From Methanolobus profundi (GTDB lineage Archaea; Halobacteriota; Methanosarcinia; Methanosarcinales; Methanosarcinaceae): a DNA stretch of 64,000 nucleotides. Where the stretch lies: positions 62,001 to 126,000 of the forward strand of contig NZ_FOUJ01000006.1 of assembly GCF_900114835.1 (NCBI RefSeq). The letters are read 5' to 3'. The notes under the pieces are model-generated. The model did no database searches. It was not told the DNA's origin and saw only the letters and a list, made by a program, of their open reading frames with translations. Both the position numbers and the translations under genes were made by a program. This document shows, in pieces, positions 1 to 8,907 of this stretch. Every line of letters starts with the position of its first letter. The first letter of the stretch is position 1.

Positions 1-1
1 T

Positions 2-991
2 GCACAGCAGAGAAACGCTTTTTTAGAGATGGAAGCTGGAGATCTGGCACAGAATATGCTTGATAGTGCCAAGATATTGTATACCCAGAAGGGCGACACG
101 ATCAACGTACTTGGAGAGGATGCATTCAAATTTTCCAATGTATTCAATAAAGGGATAAGAAGACCAATGAAACAGGGAATTATAAGCCCTGATGAAAAAG
201 AATCTATCCCAATGATCAAACTGATAATTGAAAGAGTAATTGGTCAGCCTGAGAAAGATGGAGAGATAGCATATATTTCAGTCCCGGCTGCCCCTGTTGA
301 CAGCAAAGTGAACGTACTATACCACAGCAAGACCGTTGAAGCTCTGGCAAGAAAACTTGGTTACGAGACAAGTCTTATCGATGAAGGCCTGGCAGTTGTA
401 TTCTCAGAACTCGGAGACTTTAATTTCACAGGCATAGGAATCAGTGTAGGAGCAGGCATGACGAACATAACTGTCGCATACCTTGCCACACCTATTGTAT
501 CATTTAGCATTACAAGAGGCGGGGACTGGATCGATGAACAGGTATCCAGTGCAACTGGCGTTGCGATCGAGAGAATTACATCAATAAAAGAAACCGATTT
601 CTCATTTGACTCGGATTATGAGATAGGAAGCGTACAGGGTGCACTTGCCCTTTACTATGATGCTCTGATAACATATATAATTGGAAACCTGAAAAAGAAG
701 TTATCTGAAGTTGCACCGCCTGATGCAGAGTTCCCTATCGCCATTGCAGGCGGCAGCAGTCGTGCAAAGGGATTCATGGAAATGTTTGAAACCAGAATAT
801 CTGAAGCAAGCCTTCCAATAAACATCTCAAAAGTGAAAAAGAACAAGTATACACTTTCAGACTCTAAGGACCCTATATACTCAATTGCAAGAGGATGCCT
901 TATCGCAGCTCTGACAAGAGAAGATGCTGAATCAGTAGAAGAAGTTGAAGAGAAAGCCACTAAGGCTGAAAAGAAGGCTGCTGCAGTTTGA
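2..991 (+). CDS. Actin-like (MreB/Hsp70-fold) ATPase, 5' truncated
   Basis: The reading frame is open back to the window edge (AQQRNAFLE precedes the first ATG at 29), so the true start probably lies outside the window. Actin/Hsp70-fold signatures are visible. A phosphate-type loop (GIGISVGAGMTNIT) lies near residues 135-148 counted from the ATG, followed by SITRGGDWIDEQ. An adenosine-type motif (IAGGSSRAKGF) lies near 240-250. The C-terminus is a Lys/Glu/Ala-rich tail. Archaeal relatives are mostly uncharacterised cytoskeleton-like or chaperone-like ATPases. The function is inferred from the fold only. It converges on the next gene and is followed by a T-rich stretch. Confidence 0.75.
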   Translation, partial: AQQRNAFLEMEAGDLAQNMLDSAKILYTQKGDTINVLGEDAFKFSNVFNKGIRRPMKQGIISPDEKESIPMIKLIIERVIGQPEKDGEIAYISVPAAPVDSKVNVLYHSKTVEALARKLGYETSLIDEGLAVVFSELGDFNFTGIGISVGAGMTNITVAYLATPIVSFSITRGGDWIDEQVSSATGVAIERITSIKETDFSFDSDYEIGSVQGALALYYDALITYIIGNLKKKLSEVAPPDAEFPIAIAGGSSRAKGFMEMFETRISEASLPINISKVKKNKYTLSDSKDPIYSIARGCLIAALTREDAESVEEVEEKATKAEKKAAAV

Positions 992-994
992 GCA

Positions 995-1016
995 CCTTCA
1001 TTTTTCTTTTTTTATC
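995..1016 (+). terminator. T-rich terminator after the actin-like gene
   Basis: Two T-tracts follow the TGA of the actin-like gene directly (TTTTTCTTTTTTT). This is the usual form of archaeal intrinsic termination. The gene converges with the leftward gene that ends at 1032. Confidence 0.45.
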
Positions 1017-1031
1017 ATACATTATTTATTT

Positions 1032-1301
1032 TTAGAACAACTGTTTTTGAATGTCCTTTAACAATTCCCTTGCTACATGGTCAGCAATTTTCCTGTTCAA
1101 AGCCTCTGAAGGATGAACCTGGTCCAGGTTGTTGTTGCAGAGCGGGCATTCTATGCACTCATATAGTGCCATACTGTCATCCACCACGTTGGAAAATGAG
1201 ATTGTTATCTCTCCCTCACAATCAGGACATGTCACCAACGTTTCGCCACCAGGACCTACATCCATATTCTCTTTTATGTGGAATACCTCTACTTTACTCA
1301 T
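1032..1301 (-). CDS. Small zinc-binding hypothetical protein (89 aa)
   Basis: Not recognised as a named family. Two cysteine knuckles are visible, CPDC near residues 25-28 and CIECPLC near 49-55, which suggests one bound Zn(II) in a rubredoxin-like knuckle fold. The C-terminus is helical and charged (ARELLKDIQKQLF). There is no signal peptide. The gene stands alone between the actin-like gene and tRNA-Ser. The start is chosen at the first ATG. It is probably real because the Cys pairs are well formed, but the function is unknown. Confidence 0.6.
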   Translation of the reverse strand: MSKVEVFHIKENMDVGPGGETLVTCPDCEGEITISFSNVVDDSMALYECIECPLCNNNLDQVHPSEALNRKIADHVARELLKDIQKQLF

Positions 1302-1376
1302 AATGTAGCCTCATTCATTGAATAGTATGGAGAATAATTCGTAAGATCATTTAGTAACTAATGTAAGATATAGATT

Positions 1377-1387
1377 GAAAAAAGTTA
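1377..1387 (-). terminator. T-run downstream of tRNA-Ser
   Basis: On the minus strand the encoded CCA end is followed by AACTTTTTTC, a short T-tract typical of archaeal termination. It would end the tRNA, and possibly the transcript coming through cbf5. Confidence 0.4.
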
Positions 1388-1474
1388 TGGCGCCGAGAGG
1401 GGGATTCGAACTCCCGAGGGGCGGATGCCCCACAAGCTTTCCAGGCTTGCGCCCTACCGCTAGACTATCTCGGC
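1388..1474 (-). tRNA. tRNA-Ser (anticodon GGA), CCA encoded
   Basis: Read on the minus strand it starts GCCGAGATAGTC and ends TCTCGGCGCCA, giving a perfect 7-bp acceptor stem, discriminator G and encoded CCA. The anticodon arm is CAAGC-CTGGAAA-GCTTG with anticodon GGA. A long variable arm precedes the GTTCGAATC T-loop, as expected for class II tRNA-Ser. The 5' end is only 9 nt after the cbf5 stop codon, so it is probably transcribed with cbf5 and released by RNase P and the 3' tRNA nucleases. Confidence 0.96.
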
Positions 1475-1483
1475 ACACGTATT

Positions 1484-2506
1484 TTATTCTGTGTTATCTG
1501 GCTTGCTGTGCCAGCCTTGCGGATAAGTGCCAGCATCTATTATTACTCTTTCGGTCGTAGCCACGATCCCGTGAGTATTTTGAAGCATTTCATCAGTACT
1601 CATAAGAGATCTGCACAATGCCACAGCTTCTCCTTTTAAAGTAAAGAGGCAAATATCATCATCTTTGTTGATATTCTTGTCAAAACTCAGTATACCGGGC
1701 ACCGCAATTGCCGCACCACGGCACACCGCATCTACTGCGCTGTCACGAATAATGACCTTAGGAAGATGTGAAAGACCTTCCTCCATAGGCCGGATAACCT
1801 CACGCAGGAATGATTCATCATTCTCTTCTTTCAAGAGAACATAAGCATCTTTCAGATCATGGAGTGTGACAAGAGTGTCTTCCCTGAAAGGACCGGTCTT
1901 GGTCCTGCGAAGTTCCTGCATATGAGCACCACAGCCCAATGCAACACCAATATCATGGCATAACTTGCGCATGTAAGTACCCGCCTCACAGCCAACACGC
2001 ATAAGAACAGACTTTTCCTTTACGTCAAGGACTTCCAGATAATAGATCTTACGCACACGTACCGCACGCTTGACAGCAGAAATGATAGGTGGCATCTGAA
2101 ATAACGGACCAGTGAAATCCTTGCAGACCCTGCGGACCTTTCTCTCAGGAACCGCCTCATGCAACGTCATCAAACAGATGTATTCCTTACCTGACAAACG
2201 AAGAGCAGAAACTGTTTTCGTAGCCCTCCCCAGCATGATCGGCAATACGCCGGTCACAACAGGATCCAATGAACCGGAATGACCTGCTCTGTTCAGCTCA
2301 AGAATATCTTTTACCCACGCAGTGACCTCATGACTCGTAGGTCCCGCAGGCTTATCAAGATTTACTACACCCATCTCAATATATTGCTTCATTGGACGTT
2401 CGTAAGGAGAGCAACCATGCAAGAGACTTGTTGTTGCCTCAGCTTTATGGACTAGCTCCCTTTTTTGCTCAGAAGGTAAAATACAAGTATCAGTATGAGA
2501 TCTCAT
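1484..2506 (-). CDS. cbf5: tRNA/rRNA pseudouridine synthase Cbf5 (TruB family)
   Basis: Catalytic subunit of the archaeal H/ACA RNP, which isomerises guide-selected uridines in rRNA; alone it can also modify tRNA U55. The TruB core begins near residue 47 (VVNLDKPAGPTSHEV). The catalytic Asp is in GHSGSLDPVVTGVLP (near residues 75-90), followed by the LRLSGKEY strand. A C-terminal PUA domain covers about residues 250-325. The roughly 45-residue N-terminal extension is longer than the bacterial TruB start, as in other archaeal homologues. It is the last protein gene of the spc block, 21 nt after cmk and 9 nt before tRNA-Ser. No L14e gene lies between cmk and cbf5, unlike in some other euryarchaea. 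Confidence 0.95.
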   Translation of the reverse strand: MRSHTDTCILPSEQKRELVHKAEATTSLLHGCSPYERPMKQYIEMGVVNLDKPAGPTSHEVTAWVKDILELNRAGHSGSLDPVVTGVLPIMLGRATKTVSALRLSGKEYICLMTLHEAVPERKVRRVCKDFTGPLFQMPPIISAVKRAVRVRKIYYLEVLDVKEKSVLMRVGCEAGTYMRKLCHDIGVALGCGAHMQELRRTKTGPFREDTLVTLHDLKDAYVLLKEENDESFLREVIRPMEEGLSHLPKVIIRDSAVDAVCRGAAIAVPGILSFDKNINKDDDICLFTLKGEAVALCRSLMSTDEMLQNTHGIVATTERVIIDAGTYPQGWHSKPDNTE

Positions 2507-2527
2507 TAGAACCGCCAGAATATATGA

Positions 2528-3073
2528 TCAGAAGTAAGAACTATTATCTATCGCACAGGAAATAATATTTGTTATCTGGAACTGGTCCCATTTCTCTGAA
2601 TCTATCACAAGGTCATAGACAGACAGATCATTTATCTCAATTCCATGTATCATCTTGTACCTGATAGCCTCAGATGCCTCACGCTCAATGGTCTCATTGA
2701 GCTTATCCTCAAAAGAACCACTTTCCCTGCTGACAATACGCTCTACACGAGTATTGACAGAAGCTTTTATCCACACTTTGAGAGCCTTTTCAGCCATGTG
2801 ACCTGCAAGTCTCCCTTCAAGAATGATATTATCACGGGTATTGGCGATCTCTTTCTGACGTTCATCGATCTTAATATCGATACTATCATCAGATTCGGCC
2901 AGTTCACCGAATTCGGCCAGGGTCATACCATATTCCTTCGCAAGGGAACGAAAAACCTCTCCTGCGGAGATCATCCCAAGACCATACTTTTCAGAAAGTA
3001 AACGGGAAACAGTGGTAGTTCCACTGCCCGGAAGGCCGCTGATAGTCAGTAACACCTTATACGCCACCGACAT
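2528..3073 (-). CDS. cmk: Cytidylate kinase (archaeal type)
   Basis: Phosphorylates CMP/dCMP with ATP in the cytoplasm. The P-loop is near the N-terminus (ISGLPGSGTTTVSRLL, residues 10-25), with the archaeal short architecture of about 180 aa rather than the longer bacterial enzyme. The internal ILEGRLAGHMA motif (about 85-95) belongs to the NMP-binding/core region, and VERIVSRE to the lid. The start overlaps the end of the EMC3-like gene by 17 nt. There is no room for an L34e gene, which sits here in some other archaea. Confidence 0.9.
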   Translation of the reverse strand: MSVAYKVLLTISGLPGSGTTTVSRLLSEKYGLGMISAGEVFRSLAKEYGMTLAEFGELAESDDSIDIKIDERQKEIANTRDNIILEGRLAGHMAEKALKVWIKASVNTRVERIVSRESGSFEDKLNETIEREASEAIRYKMIHGIEINDLSVYDLVIDSEKWDQFQITNIISCAIDNSSYF

Positions 3074-3677
3074 CCAGAGCCTTTCTTATCAACTGACTTA
3101 CAGCCAGTGAAGCAATAAAATACCAGAAGATCCAATGCTGGAACGGGCCGATCAGAGGATCGGTCAGTATTTGTTCTCCCCAGAAAGGGAATACAAGAGA
3201 AGCTGCTTCATGGCCTTTGATATAATGATAAGCCCACATGAACAGCGGAAGGGATATTACACTGATGTATGCCATTGGCTTGAACTGCTGCTTTGACATC
3301 TCCATCTGGTCGTCCATCATCCCTTTACGCTCCTCTTCCATCTTCTTCATAAGAGCAGTATTGTTAGAAAGCTGGGCTTCCCTGAACTCTTTCTGGAATC
3401 CCTTCATCTTTTCCTGCGTATTACGCATCAGATCCCAGTCAATAGTATATTTCTGGATAAGTGATGCATAAAGAGCAGTAATAGAGGCCATTATGAAAAG
3501 GACAATGTGGAAATTACTTGCCCCAAGAATGGTCACTACCGGATCCATTATGACACTCATGGCACTTCCGAGAGAGTCTCTGAAGTCCTGCCCAAGTATC
3601 ATGATACCCACCATTAAGGAAATACCAAAAGCAAGCAGGAATTGATCAAGTTTCTTCTTGAATTGTTCTGTAACCAA
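3057..3677 (-). CDS. DUF106/EMC3-type Oxa1-superfamily membrane protein
   Basis: An archaeal member of the YidC/Oxa1/EMC3/Get1 superfamily, expected to insert membrane proteins beside SecY. Hydrophobic segments lie near residues 12-30 and 50-72, and again near 135-150 and 180-198. A long charged helical hairpin (about 75-130, rich in K, E, Q and M) separates them and should be the cytosolic coiled coil typical of this family. It is encoded between adenylate kinase and cytidylate kinase and overlaps cmk by 17 nt, consistent with co-translation. Function is inferred from the superfamily and the SecY neighbourhood. Confidence 0.85.
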   Translation of the reverse strand: MVTEQFKKKLDQFLLAFGISLMVGIMILGQDFRDSLGSAMSVIMDPVVTILGASNFHIVLFIMASITALYASLIQKYTIDWDLMRNTQEKMKGFQKEFREAQLSNNTALMKKMEEERKGMMDDQMEMSKQQFKPMAYISVISLPLFMWAYHYIKGHEAASLVFPFWGEQILTDPLIGPFQHWIFWYFIASLAVSQLIRKALDVGGV

Positions 3678-3699
3678 GGGATAGCCTCTTTATGTAGTT

Positions 3700-4347
3700 T
3701 TATTTGTATTGATCCATTATCTTACAAACATCAGCAAAGACAGCATCTACAGCACCTGCGCCGTTGACATTTACAAGAAGTCCTGCATTGTCGTAATAAT
3801 CGATCAATGGTTTTGTCTTATCATTATAGACGGCAAGTCTCTGGCGTATAACCTCTTCCTCGTCGTCATCCCTCTGATAGAGTTCAGCACCACATGCGTT
3901 ACATACACCTTCCTTCTCAGGAGGGTTGAACATTACATGATAGCTTTCACCACAAGTGCAGCTGCGACGTCCACTGAGCCTTTTAACGAGCTCCTCGTCA
4001 CTTACCTCGATATTGATAACAGAATCAAGGGGCTTACTTATCTCAGAAAGGATATCTTTGAGAGCATCGGCCTGTGGAATGGTCCTTGGATAACCATCAA
4101 GAAGATAGCCAGCTTCACAATCTGGTTCTGTAAGTCTGTTCCTGATAAGTCCTATAAGGACCTCATCAGGGACAAGTTCACCTTTGTCCATGTATTGTTT
4201 TGCTTTCAATCCAAGCTCGGTCCCATCACGGACATTTGCTCTGAGAATATCACCTGTAGAGATATGAGGGATATTATAATGCTTTGATAATTCCTTTGCC
4301 TGGGTGCCTTTGCCAGCACCCGGTGGGCCAAATAATGCAATATTCAT
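3700..4347 (-). CDS. adk: Adenylate kinase, bacterial-type with zinc LID
   Basis: Converts ATP + AMP to 2 ADP. The P-loop is FGPPGAGKGTQA at residues 5-16. ISTGDILR and LLDGYPRT mark the NMP-binding region. The LID carries four cysteines (CTCGESYHV ... CNACG), a Cys4 zinc site. At about 215 aa it is the long monomeric type common in bacteria and Methanosarcinales, not the short trimeric archaeal AdkA. I chose the second ATG (4347), which starts MNIALFGPPG; an in-frame ATG lies three codons upstream. The gene begins 11 nt after the SecY stop. Confidence 0.93.
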   Translation of the reverse strand: MNIALFGPPGAGKGTQAKELSKHYNIPHISTGDILRANVRDGTELGLKAKQYMDKGELVPDEVLIGLIRNRLTEPDCEAGYLLDGYPRTIPQADALKDILSEISKPLDSVINIEVSDEELVKRLSGRRSCTCGESYHVMFNPPEKEGVCNACGAELYQRDDDEEEVIRQRLAVYNDKTKPLIDYYDNAGLLVNVNGAGAVDAVFADVCKIMDQYK

Positions 4348-4357
4348 GATATACACC

Positions 4358-5836
4358 TTATTCTTGTCCGAAGAAGGACCGTACCATCGGATGCATCTCC
4401 ATCATCTGCTCAGATGCTATATCCTCATACAAACGATATACAATACTTACCGTAAGCAGAAGACCAGTACCACCTGCACCTCCAAGGGTACCAAGCAGAC
4501 TTGCGACCAATGTAAGGAAACCAATGAAAGCACCACCAATTACGGTTACTTTCGGGATATACCTTAACATGACCTTCTCGATACTTCCGATATTCCTTCT
4601 GAAACCTGGGATCTGCATCCCTGAGTTAAATATCTTTTTAGCTGTTGGTTTTGCACCCATTCCCGTCGTCTCGATCCAGAACAGTGCAAACACAATACCT
4701 CCTACTATCAGGAACACAGCATCTGTTAATACGTGCAGACCGATCTGCCAGAAAGCAGGAACAGGTGCACCATAACTTGTGAATGATTCCCTTACAAGAG
4801 AAGGTATCCAGTCATATGGACTGTGGATTGGAGCCAGATAATACATAATACCATTGATAGGAGTTGAGCCACTGAACTCACCAAGGAATGTTATTCCTTT
4901 ACTGCTGAGCAGAAGACCTACCATCTGGATATTCGCCTGCAATGCCCTTACAAGGATCATTGGCAGAACTGAAGCATATATGAGTTTTACAGGGAACTTA
5001 CCCCTTGCACCCCTTACTGCACTATGTGCCAGAGGGATCTCGATACGTGTACTTTCTACATAGACTACAAGCAGGAAGATCACTATAGTACTTACCAATG
5101 CAAGTATTCCACCACTTATAAGCATGAACATTATACCATCGCCAGAGAATAGGAAATCTGCTTCCACATTCTGCACGATGTATAACCATTTAGGGAAGAA
5201 ACCTGTTGGAAGGCCACTTGAATCCGATGTCCAGTTGAAAAGACCGGTAACGATCTGCTGGGAAACACCAGCCACAATGAAAAGACCGACACCAGAACCG
5301 ATACCCCATTTGGAAACTACCTCATCCATGAAGAGTACCAGTACACCGCCTATGCATATCTGTATAAAGATGATAAATGTAACTACACCAAGGCCTACGC
5401 CTAAGGTTGATGCGAGAGCTGCATCCGGCTGGATATAACCACCAGCGATCTGTGGAAGAGCCTCAAGTACTATCATTACAAAGACCATGAACTTCTGTGC
5501 GCCCTGGAAGAACGCCTGGTCTGATGGGTTGGACATGTCGAGCTTAATGACATCAGCACCGACCAATAGCTGAAGGACAATGGATGCGGTAACAATAGGA
5601 CCGATACCCAGAAGCATCAGAGAACCCGAAGCTCCGGCAAAAAATGCTCTATAGGACTCGAACAGGTCGATCGAATCCGCTGACAATCCAAACAGCGGTA
5701 CATTAGCAAGTGCAAAATAGAGCACGAGAATTCCGAGAGTCCACATTAATTTGTTTTTAAAATGGACGTGCCCCTCTGGACTTGCAACCGCAGGCAATTT
5801 ATTAAAAATTGGTTCCAAACTATCCTTAAGACTCAT
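4358..5836 (-). CDS. secY: Protein translocase subunit SecY (Sec61 alpha)
   Basis: Central pore of the Sec translocon. About 492 aa with ten predicted membrane spans. The plug/TM2a region follows LANVPLFGL near the N-terminus. Cytosolic loops include ESTRIEIPLAHS, before TM6, and the Arg-rich loop GFRRNIG. The ATG at 5836 is chosen because GGGTGG lies 6 nt upstream of it on the minus strand; the open frame extends ten codons further but lacks such a site. A terminator-like hairpin and a TATA-like box lie between uL15 and this gene, so it may be partly uncoupled from the ribosomal genes. Confidence 0.95.
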   Translation of the reverse strand: MSLKDSLEPIFNKLPAVASPEGHVHFKNKLMWTLGILVLYFALANVPLFGLSADSIDLFESYRAFFAGASGSLMLLGIGPIVTASIVLQLLVGADVIKLDMSNPSDQAFFQGAQKFMVFVMIVLEALPQIAGGYIQPDAALASTLGVGLGVVTFIIFIQICIGGVLVLFMDEVVSKWGIGSGVGLFIVAGVSQQIVTGLFNWTSDSSGLPTGFFPKWLYIVQNVEADFLFSGDGIMFMLISGGILALVSTIVIFLLVVYVESTRIEIPLAHSAVRGARGKFPVKLIYASVLPMILVRALQANIQMVGLLLSSKGITFLGEFSGSTPINGIMYYLAPIHSPYDWIPSLVRESFTSYGAPVPAFWQIGLHVLTDAVFLIVGGIVFALFWIETTGMGAKPTAKKIFNSGMQIPGFRRNIGSIEKVMLRYIPKVTVIGGAFIGFLTLVASLLGTLGGAGGTGLLLTVSIVYRLYEDIASEQMMEMHPMVRSFFGQE

Positions 5837-5905
5837 TAATTCCACCCTTTGAATGGAAAGATCCATGCAATTATTAGGTAAAGTACACCTAAATAGATCT
5901 ACACA

Positions 5906-5916
5906 TTAATAAATAT
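5906..5916 (-). promoter_or_regulatory. Possible TATA box for secY-adk-DUF106-cmk-cbf5
   Basis: The minus strand reads ATATTTATTAA in the 132-nt spacer between uL15 and secY. A start site about 25 nt downstream (near 5885) would leave a leader of about 50 nt. No strong BRE is visible, so this is a moderate call. Confidence 0.35.
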
Positions 5917-5933
5917 GTATGCCTTATCCGCAT

Positions 5934-5972
5934 AGAAATAAAAATAAAATAGGTAATGCCAGATGGCATTAC
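5934..5972 (-). terminator. Hairpin plus T-rich terminator/attenuator after uL15
   Basis: Perfect 9-bp stem (GTAATGCCA / TGGCATTAC with a 2-nt TC spacer; 5953-5972) that overlaps the uL15 stop codon. On the minus strand it is followed by CTATTTTATTTTTATTTC. It looks like a terminator or attenuator dividing the ribosomal block from secY. Confidence 0.6.
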
Positions 5973-6412
5973 TCTTCTATCTCAGTGCAAGATCCACCTG
6001 CACCTTCGATCTTTTCCTTAGCACTTGCTGAAAATTCAGATGCTGTGATTGAAAGCTTCTTGGATACCTTTCCGGAACCAAGTACCTTGTCAATATCTAA
6101 TACAGCAAGATCGATGACATATGTGCCATCCTGAAGTTCTGCAAAACCGTCTTCAACAAGCTGATCAGCTAGTTCATCGAGTTCACCGACGTTCACAATT
6201 GAAGCATCGTTCAGAACCTTCAATGGGCGCTTGAATCCTCTCTGATGTCCACGGAAGTATCCGAGCTGAAGTGCACGTGTAGAATGGTGTTTGTTCTCAC
6301 CACATCTACCTCTTCCACCACGGTTACCTGCACCACGTCTGTTCTTGGTTGTTCCGCCACCACATGTGCGTGAACCTCTGAACTTCTTTGTGTTGGTTTT
6401 CTTAGATGTCAT
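5969..6412 (-). CDS. rpl15: Large-subunit ribosomal protein uL15
   Basis: 147 aa. Gly/Arg-rich N-terminal tail ([19 protein letters not shown]), which threads into 23S rRNA, followed by the globular L15e-like domain. The ATG at 6412 has GAGGTGA 5 nt upstream; an in-frame GTG three codons earlier would lack this spacing. Last gene before the terminator-like hairpin that separates it from secY. Confidence 0.95.
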   Translation of the reverse strand: MTSKKTNTKKFRGSRTCGGGTTKNRRGAGNRGGRGRCGENKHHSTRALQLGYFRGHQRGFKRPLKVLNDASIVNVGELDELADQLVEDGFAELQDGTYVIDLAVLDIDKVLGSGKVSKKLSITASEFSASAKEKIEGAGGSCTEIEE

Positions 6413-6417
6413 CAGGA

Positions 6418-6879
6418 TCACCTCATCTTCTTCAACAATTTGTTGATGTCTTCACCATGGTTACCCAGTACACCGCCCTGCTGGACCGTTCTCTTCATAC
6501 CGGAGTGCCCCTTCCTTGGAGGGTGGAGCCTGAATACCGGCTTGAGCTTTGGTACATCTTTAAGGGTTGCGTTACCGTCACAGACAGCCTGTGCAAGAGC
6601 CTTGATGGAATCATAGTCTGTATTCTCAGCTACATATTCCTCGGTGAGCCTTACGTCACCCTCAAGTCTTCCACGGTTTGTGAGCATCTCTGCAAGTGTG
6701 TCAGCATCAATGACACCATAGGCCACATAGTCCTTTACTTTCTGGATCATTCCTGCATTGTGAGGATTGTCAGCAAGGAGAACACAGTGGTTCACTTTGT
6801 GCAGACGGACCATTTTAAGGGTATCCTTGATGGTACCCCTAACATTGACGTCTCCACGTACTCTGACCAAAGCGTACAT
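6418..6879 (-). CDS. rpl30: Large-subunit ribosomal protein uL30
   Basis: 153 aa, the long archaeal/eukaryotic form. The N-terminal ferredoxin-like domain begins [11 protein letters not shown] and contains [12 protein letters not shown]-terminal helical extension ends in the basic segment after [10 protein letters not shown]. It begins 1 nt after uS5 stops and ends 5 nt before uL15 starts, so it is tightly coupled. Confidence 0.95.
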   Translation of the reverse strand: MYALVRVRGDVNVRGTIKDTLKMVRLHKVNHCVLLADNPHNAGMIQKVKDYVAYGVIDADTLAEMLTNRGRLEGDVRLTEEYVAENTDYDSIKALAQAVCDGNATLKDVPKLKPVFRLHPPRKGHSGMKRTVQQGGVLGNHGEDINKLLKKMR

Positions 6880-6880
6880 T

Positions 6881-7516
6881 TTAAGCCTCCTTGTTCTCCA
6901 TGTTTGCAGGCATTCTTACAACACCTGAGTTCTCAAGTGCGTTGAATGTAGCCTTTGCGAAGTTCAAGGTTGTCCTTGTGGTACCTTCTGTCCTTGTCCA
7001 GACATCCTTGATACCTGCCTTCTCGAGTACTTTCCTTGCAGTGTCTCCAGCAGCAAGACCAAGTCCACGTGGTGCAGGTTTAAGCTCTACAAGAACACTG
7101 CCGGCCTTTCCACGTACCTGTGAAGGTACTGTGTGCTCAAGACCGCATGCGCATTCCCATGAACCGCAGCCACGTTTTACCTTGATTATGTTTATCTTTG
7201 CATTGCTGATAGCTTTCCTGATAGCTGGTCCGACCTGAACGTCCTTTGCCTGTCCAAGTCCAACGAAACCATTGCCGTTACCAACAATTACAGTTGCTCT
7301 GAACTTTACACGACGTCCGGAGTCAGTCATCCTCTGGACCATGTTGATATCAAGAACCTCATCCTCAAGATCAGGTAACAGGATATCGATTATTTGGTAT
7401 TCCCTTATTGGAAGACCTGACTCTATTACTTCATCCATGGAAGTGATCTGCCCTTCTTGAACGAGTGTTCCGAGTCTTGTCTGTGGAACCCATGCGTCTT
7501 CATATTGATATGCCAT
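6881..7516 (-). CDS. rps5: Small-subunit ribosomal protein uS5
   Basis: 211 aa. Double-stranded-RNA-binding-like N-domain ([21 protein letters not shown], about 66-86), then the S5 C-terminal domain with [12 protein letters not shown]. Archaeal N-terminal extension of about 50 residues. Acts at the decoding and mRNA-entry side of the 30S subunit. Separated from uL18 by 8 nt. Confidence 0.96.
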   Translation of the reverse strand: MAYQYEDAWVPQTRLGTLVQEGQITSMDEVIESGLPIREYQIIDILLPDLEDEVLDINMVQRMTDSGRRVKFRATVIVGNGNGFVGLGQAKDVQVGPAIRKAISNAKINIIKVKRGCGSWECACGLEHTVPSQVRGKAGSVLVELKPAPRGLGLAAGDTARKVLEKAGIKDVWTRTEGTTRTTLNFAKATFNALENSGVVRMPANMENKEA

Positions 7517-7524
7517 GTAATCAC

Positions 7525-8046
7525 CTAGTTGAACTCAGCAGAGATCTTTTCCTTAACTGCATCGAACAGTTCAGGCAGATTTGAGTCTTCCATGTACTCT
7601 GCTACGTGTTCTCCTCTTACTCTCTCATCTGAAGGAAGGACAGATGAGTCATGAGGAATCTCGAATCCTGCATCTACTATACCTTTAAGGGTTGCATATA
7701 CACGTGATCCGGATGATGATGCCTGGAGCCCTATGTCAAGAACGCCGTAATCATATCCTTTGCTCAGCGCCCTGTAACCGAATAACAGACCGGTAAGGTA
7801 GGCAGCTGTTGTGTTTCCTGTAGATGCGTTGTATCCGTACTTTGCAAGTTCTTTAGAAACTGCAGCTGAAAGGGTTACATCCCCTTCAGGTTTTGGAGCT
7901 ACAAGCTGGACCTGCATGTGCCTTGAGCTCTTGCGTACTACCACACGGTCTTCCTTTGAAAGGAGTAACCTCAATCTCTGGTGGTAATCAGTACGCCCTT
8001 CTCTTCGTCGTCTGAATGCGACTTTATATCTGGGTCCTGTTGCCAT
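7525..8046 (-). CDS. rpl18: Large-subunit ribosomal protein uL18
   Basis: 173 aa, archaeal L18/L5e type that binds 5S rRNA with uL5. N-terminus [18 protein letters not shown] and central [11 protein letters not shown] are typical. Longer than bacterial L18 through an acidic C-terminal helix. Two nt from the eL19 stop. Confidence 0.95.
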   Translation of the reverse strand: MATGPRYKVAFRRRREGRTDYHQRLRLLLSKEDRVVVRKSSRHMQVQLVAPKPEGDVTLSAAVSKELAKYGYNASTGNTTAAYLTGLLFGYRALSKGYDYGVLDIGLQASSSGSRVYATLKGIVDAGFEIPHDSSVLPSDERVRGEHVAEYMEDSNLPELFDAVKEKISAEFN

Positions 8047-8048
8047 GA

Positions 8049-8507
8049 TTATTCCTCGTGCTTAATGAGTTTTTCTGACTCAAGGTGTGCCTTAAGGTGA
8101 GCTACACTACGGTATTCTCCACCCTTTGCCTTGCGGTAAACCTTACAATAGGTTGACCTGTCCAATGAGCCATCTGCACGCATTTGTTTAAGTTCCTTCC
8201 TCAGAGCACGGATCTTCTTCATCCACTGCTCTTTACGAGGATTACGTGCACCCTTCTTACCTTTTCTCTTACCATGTCCTTTACGGTGACCATACTTACG
8301 CTTGGCATCTCTTTCTCTTGCACGACCACGGCTTACACCCTTTACAGGGATGGCCTTGACGCTGCCAGCTTCTATGAGCTCACGGATGTCAGCTCTGGTG
8401 ATAGCCACTGCAATATCATCTGCTGCTTCAGGGTCGAGCCATACTCTGTGGACCCCACACCCTAAAACTGCTGCAGCAATTCTTTTCTGATTGGTCAGAT
8501 CGGTCAT
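8049..8507 (-). CDS. rpl19e: Large-subunit ribosomal protein eL19
   Basis: 152 aa archaeal/eukaryotic-specific protein. N-terminal globular part ([20 protein letters not shown]), then a very basic middle segment ([19 protein letters not shown]) and a long C-terminal helix. The ATG at 8507 is chosen because GGGGTGA ends 5 nt upstream; that same TGA is the stop codon of eL32. Confidence 0.95.
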   Translation of the reverse strand: MTDLTNQKRIAAAVLGCGVHRVWLDPEAADDIAVAITRADIRELIEAGSVKAIPVKGVSRGRARERDAKRKYGHRKGHGKRKGKKGARNPRKEQWMKKIRALRKELKQMRADGSLDRSTYCKVYRKAKGGEYRSVAHLKAHLESEKLIKHEE

Positions 8508-8508
8508 C

Positions 8509-8898
8509 TTATTCACCCCTTGTTGGGTTGAGGACCTTTATTGAAAGCTCTGCAGCCTTTGCCTCTATGATAGCCTTCTTTCTTCCGCCAACCTTTGCAG
8601 CTATCCTGATAGCTTCAACTTCTGCATTGACAGTGTCAAGCTGTGAAATTGTGCATACAAGGACCTCTGCATAGCCGGATGGGTGTAAACCCTTTACAGC
8701 AGCAGGACTTCCATAGCCTACCTGAGCAACAGCACCCTTTGCCTTGATACCCTTGCGCTGCTTACCCTGAAGACCCCTTGGGCGCCTCCAGTTGTCGTCC
8801 AGACGCTTGTACTTGTGGCTCTCGGTCCTTTTGAAATCAGGTTTTTTGTGCTTCTGGATCTTCCTTACCTTAAAAAGGCGTTTAATTTTATCATCCAT
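8509..8898 (-). CDS. rpl32e: Large-subunit ribosomal protein eL32
   Basis: 129 aa, absent from bacteria. Conserved core [19 protein letters not shown] (about 25-43) and [12 protein letters not shown]. Its terminal TGA forms part of the ribosome binding site of eL19, so the two are probably translationally coupled. Confidence 0.95.
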   Translation of the reverse strand: MDDKIKRLFKVRKIQKHKKPDFKRTESHKYKRLDDNWRRPRGLQGKQRKGIKAKGAVAQVGYGSPAAVKGLHPSGYAEVLVCTISQLDTVNAEVEAIRIAAKVGGRKKAIIEAKAAELSIKVLNPTRGE

Positions 8899-8907
8899 TC
8901 AAATCAC

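Noticed and set aside
3057-3073. Possible frameshift or fusion between the DUF106 gene and cmk
   Set aside because: Both proteins are complete with normal ends; a 17-nt overlap is common in tightly packed operons.
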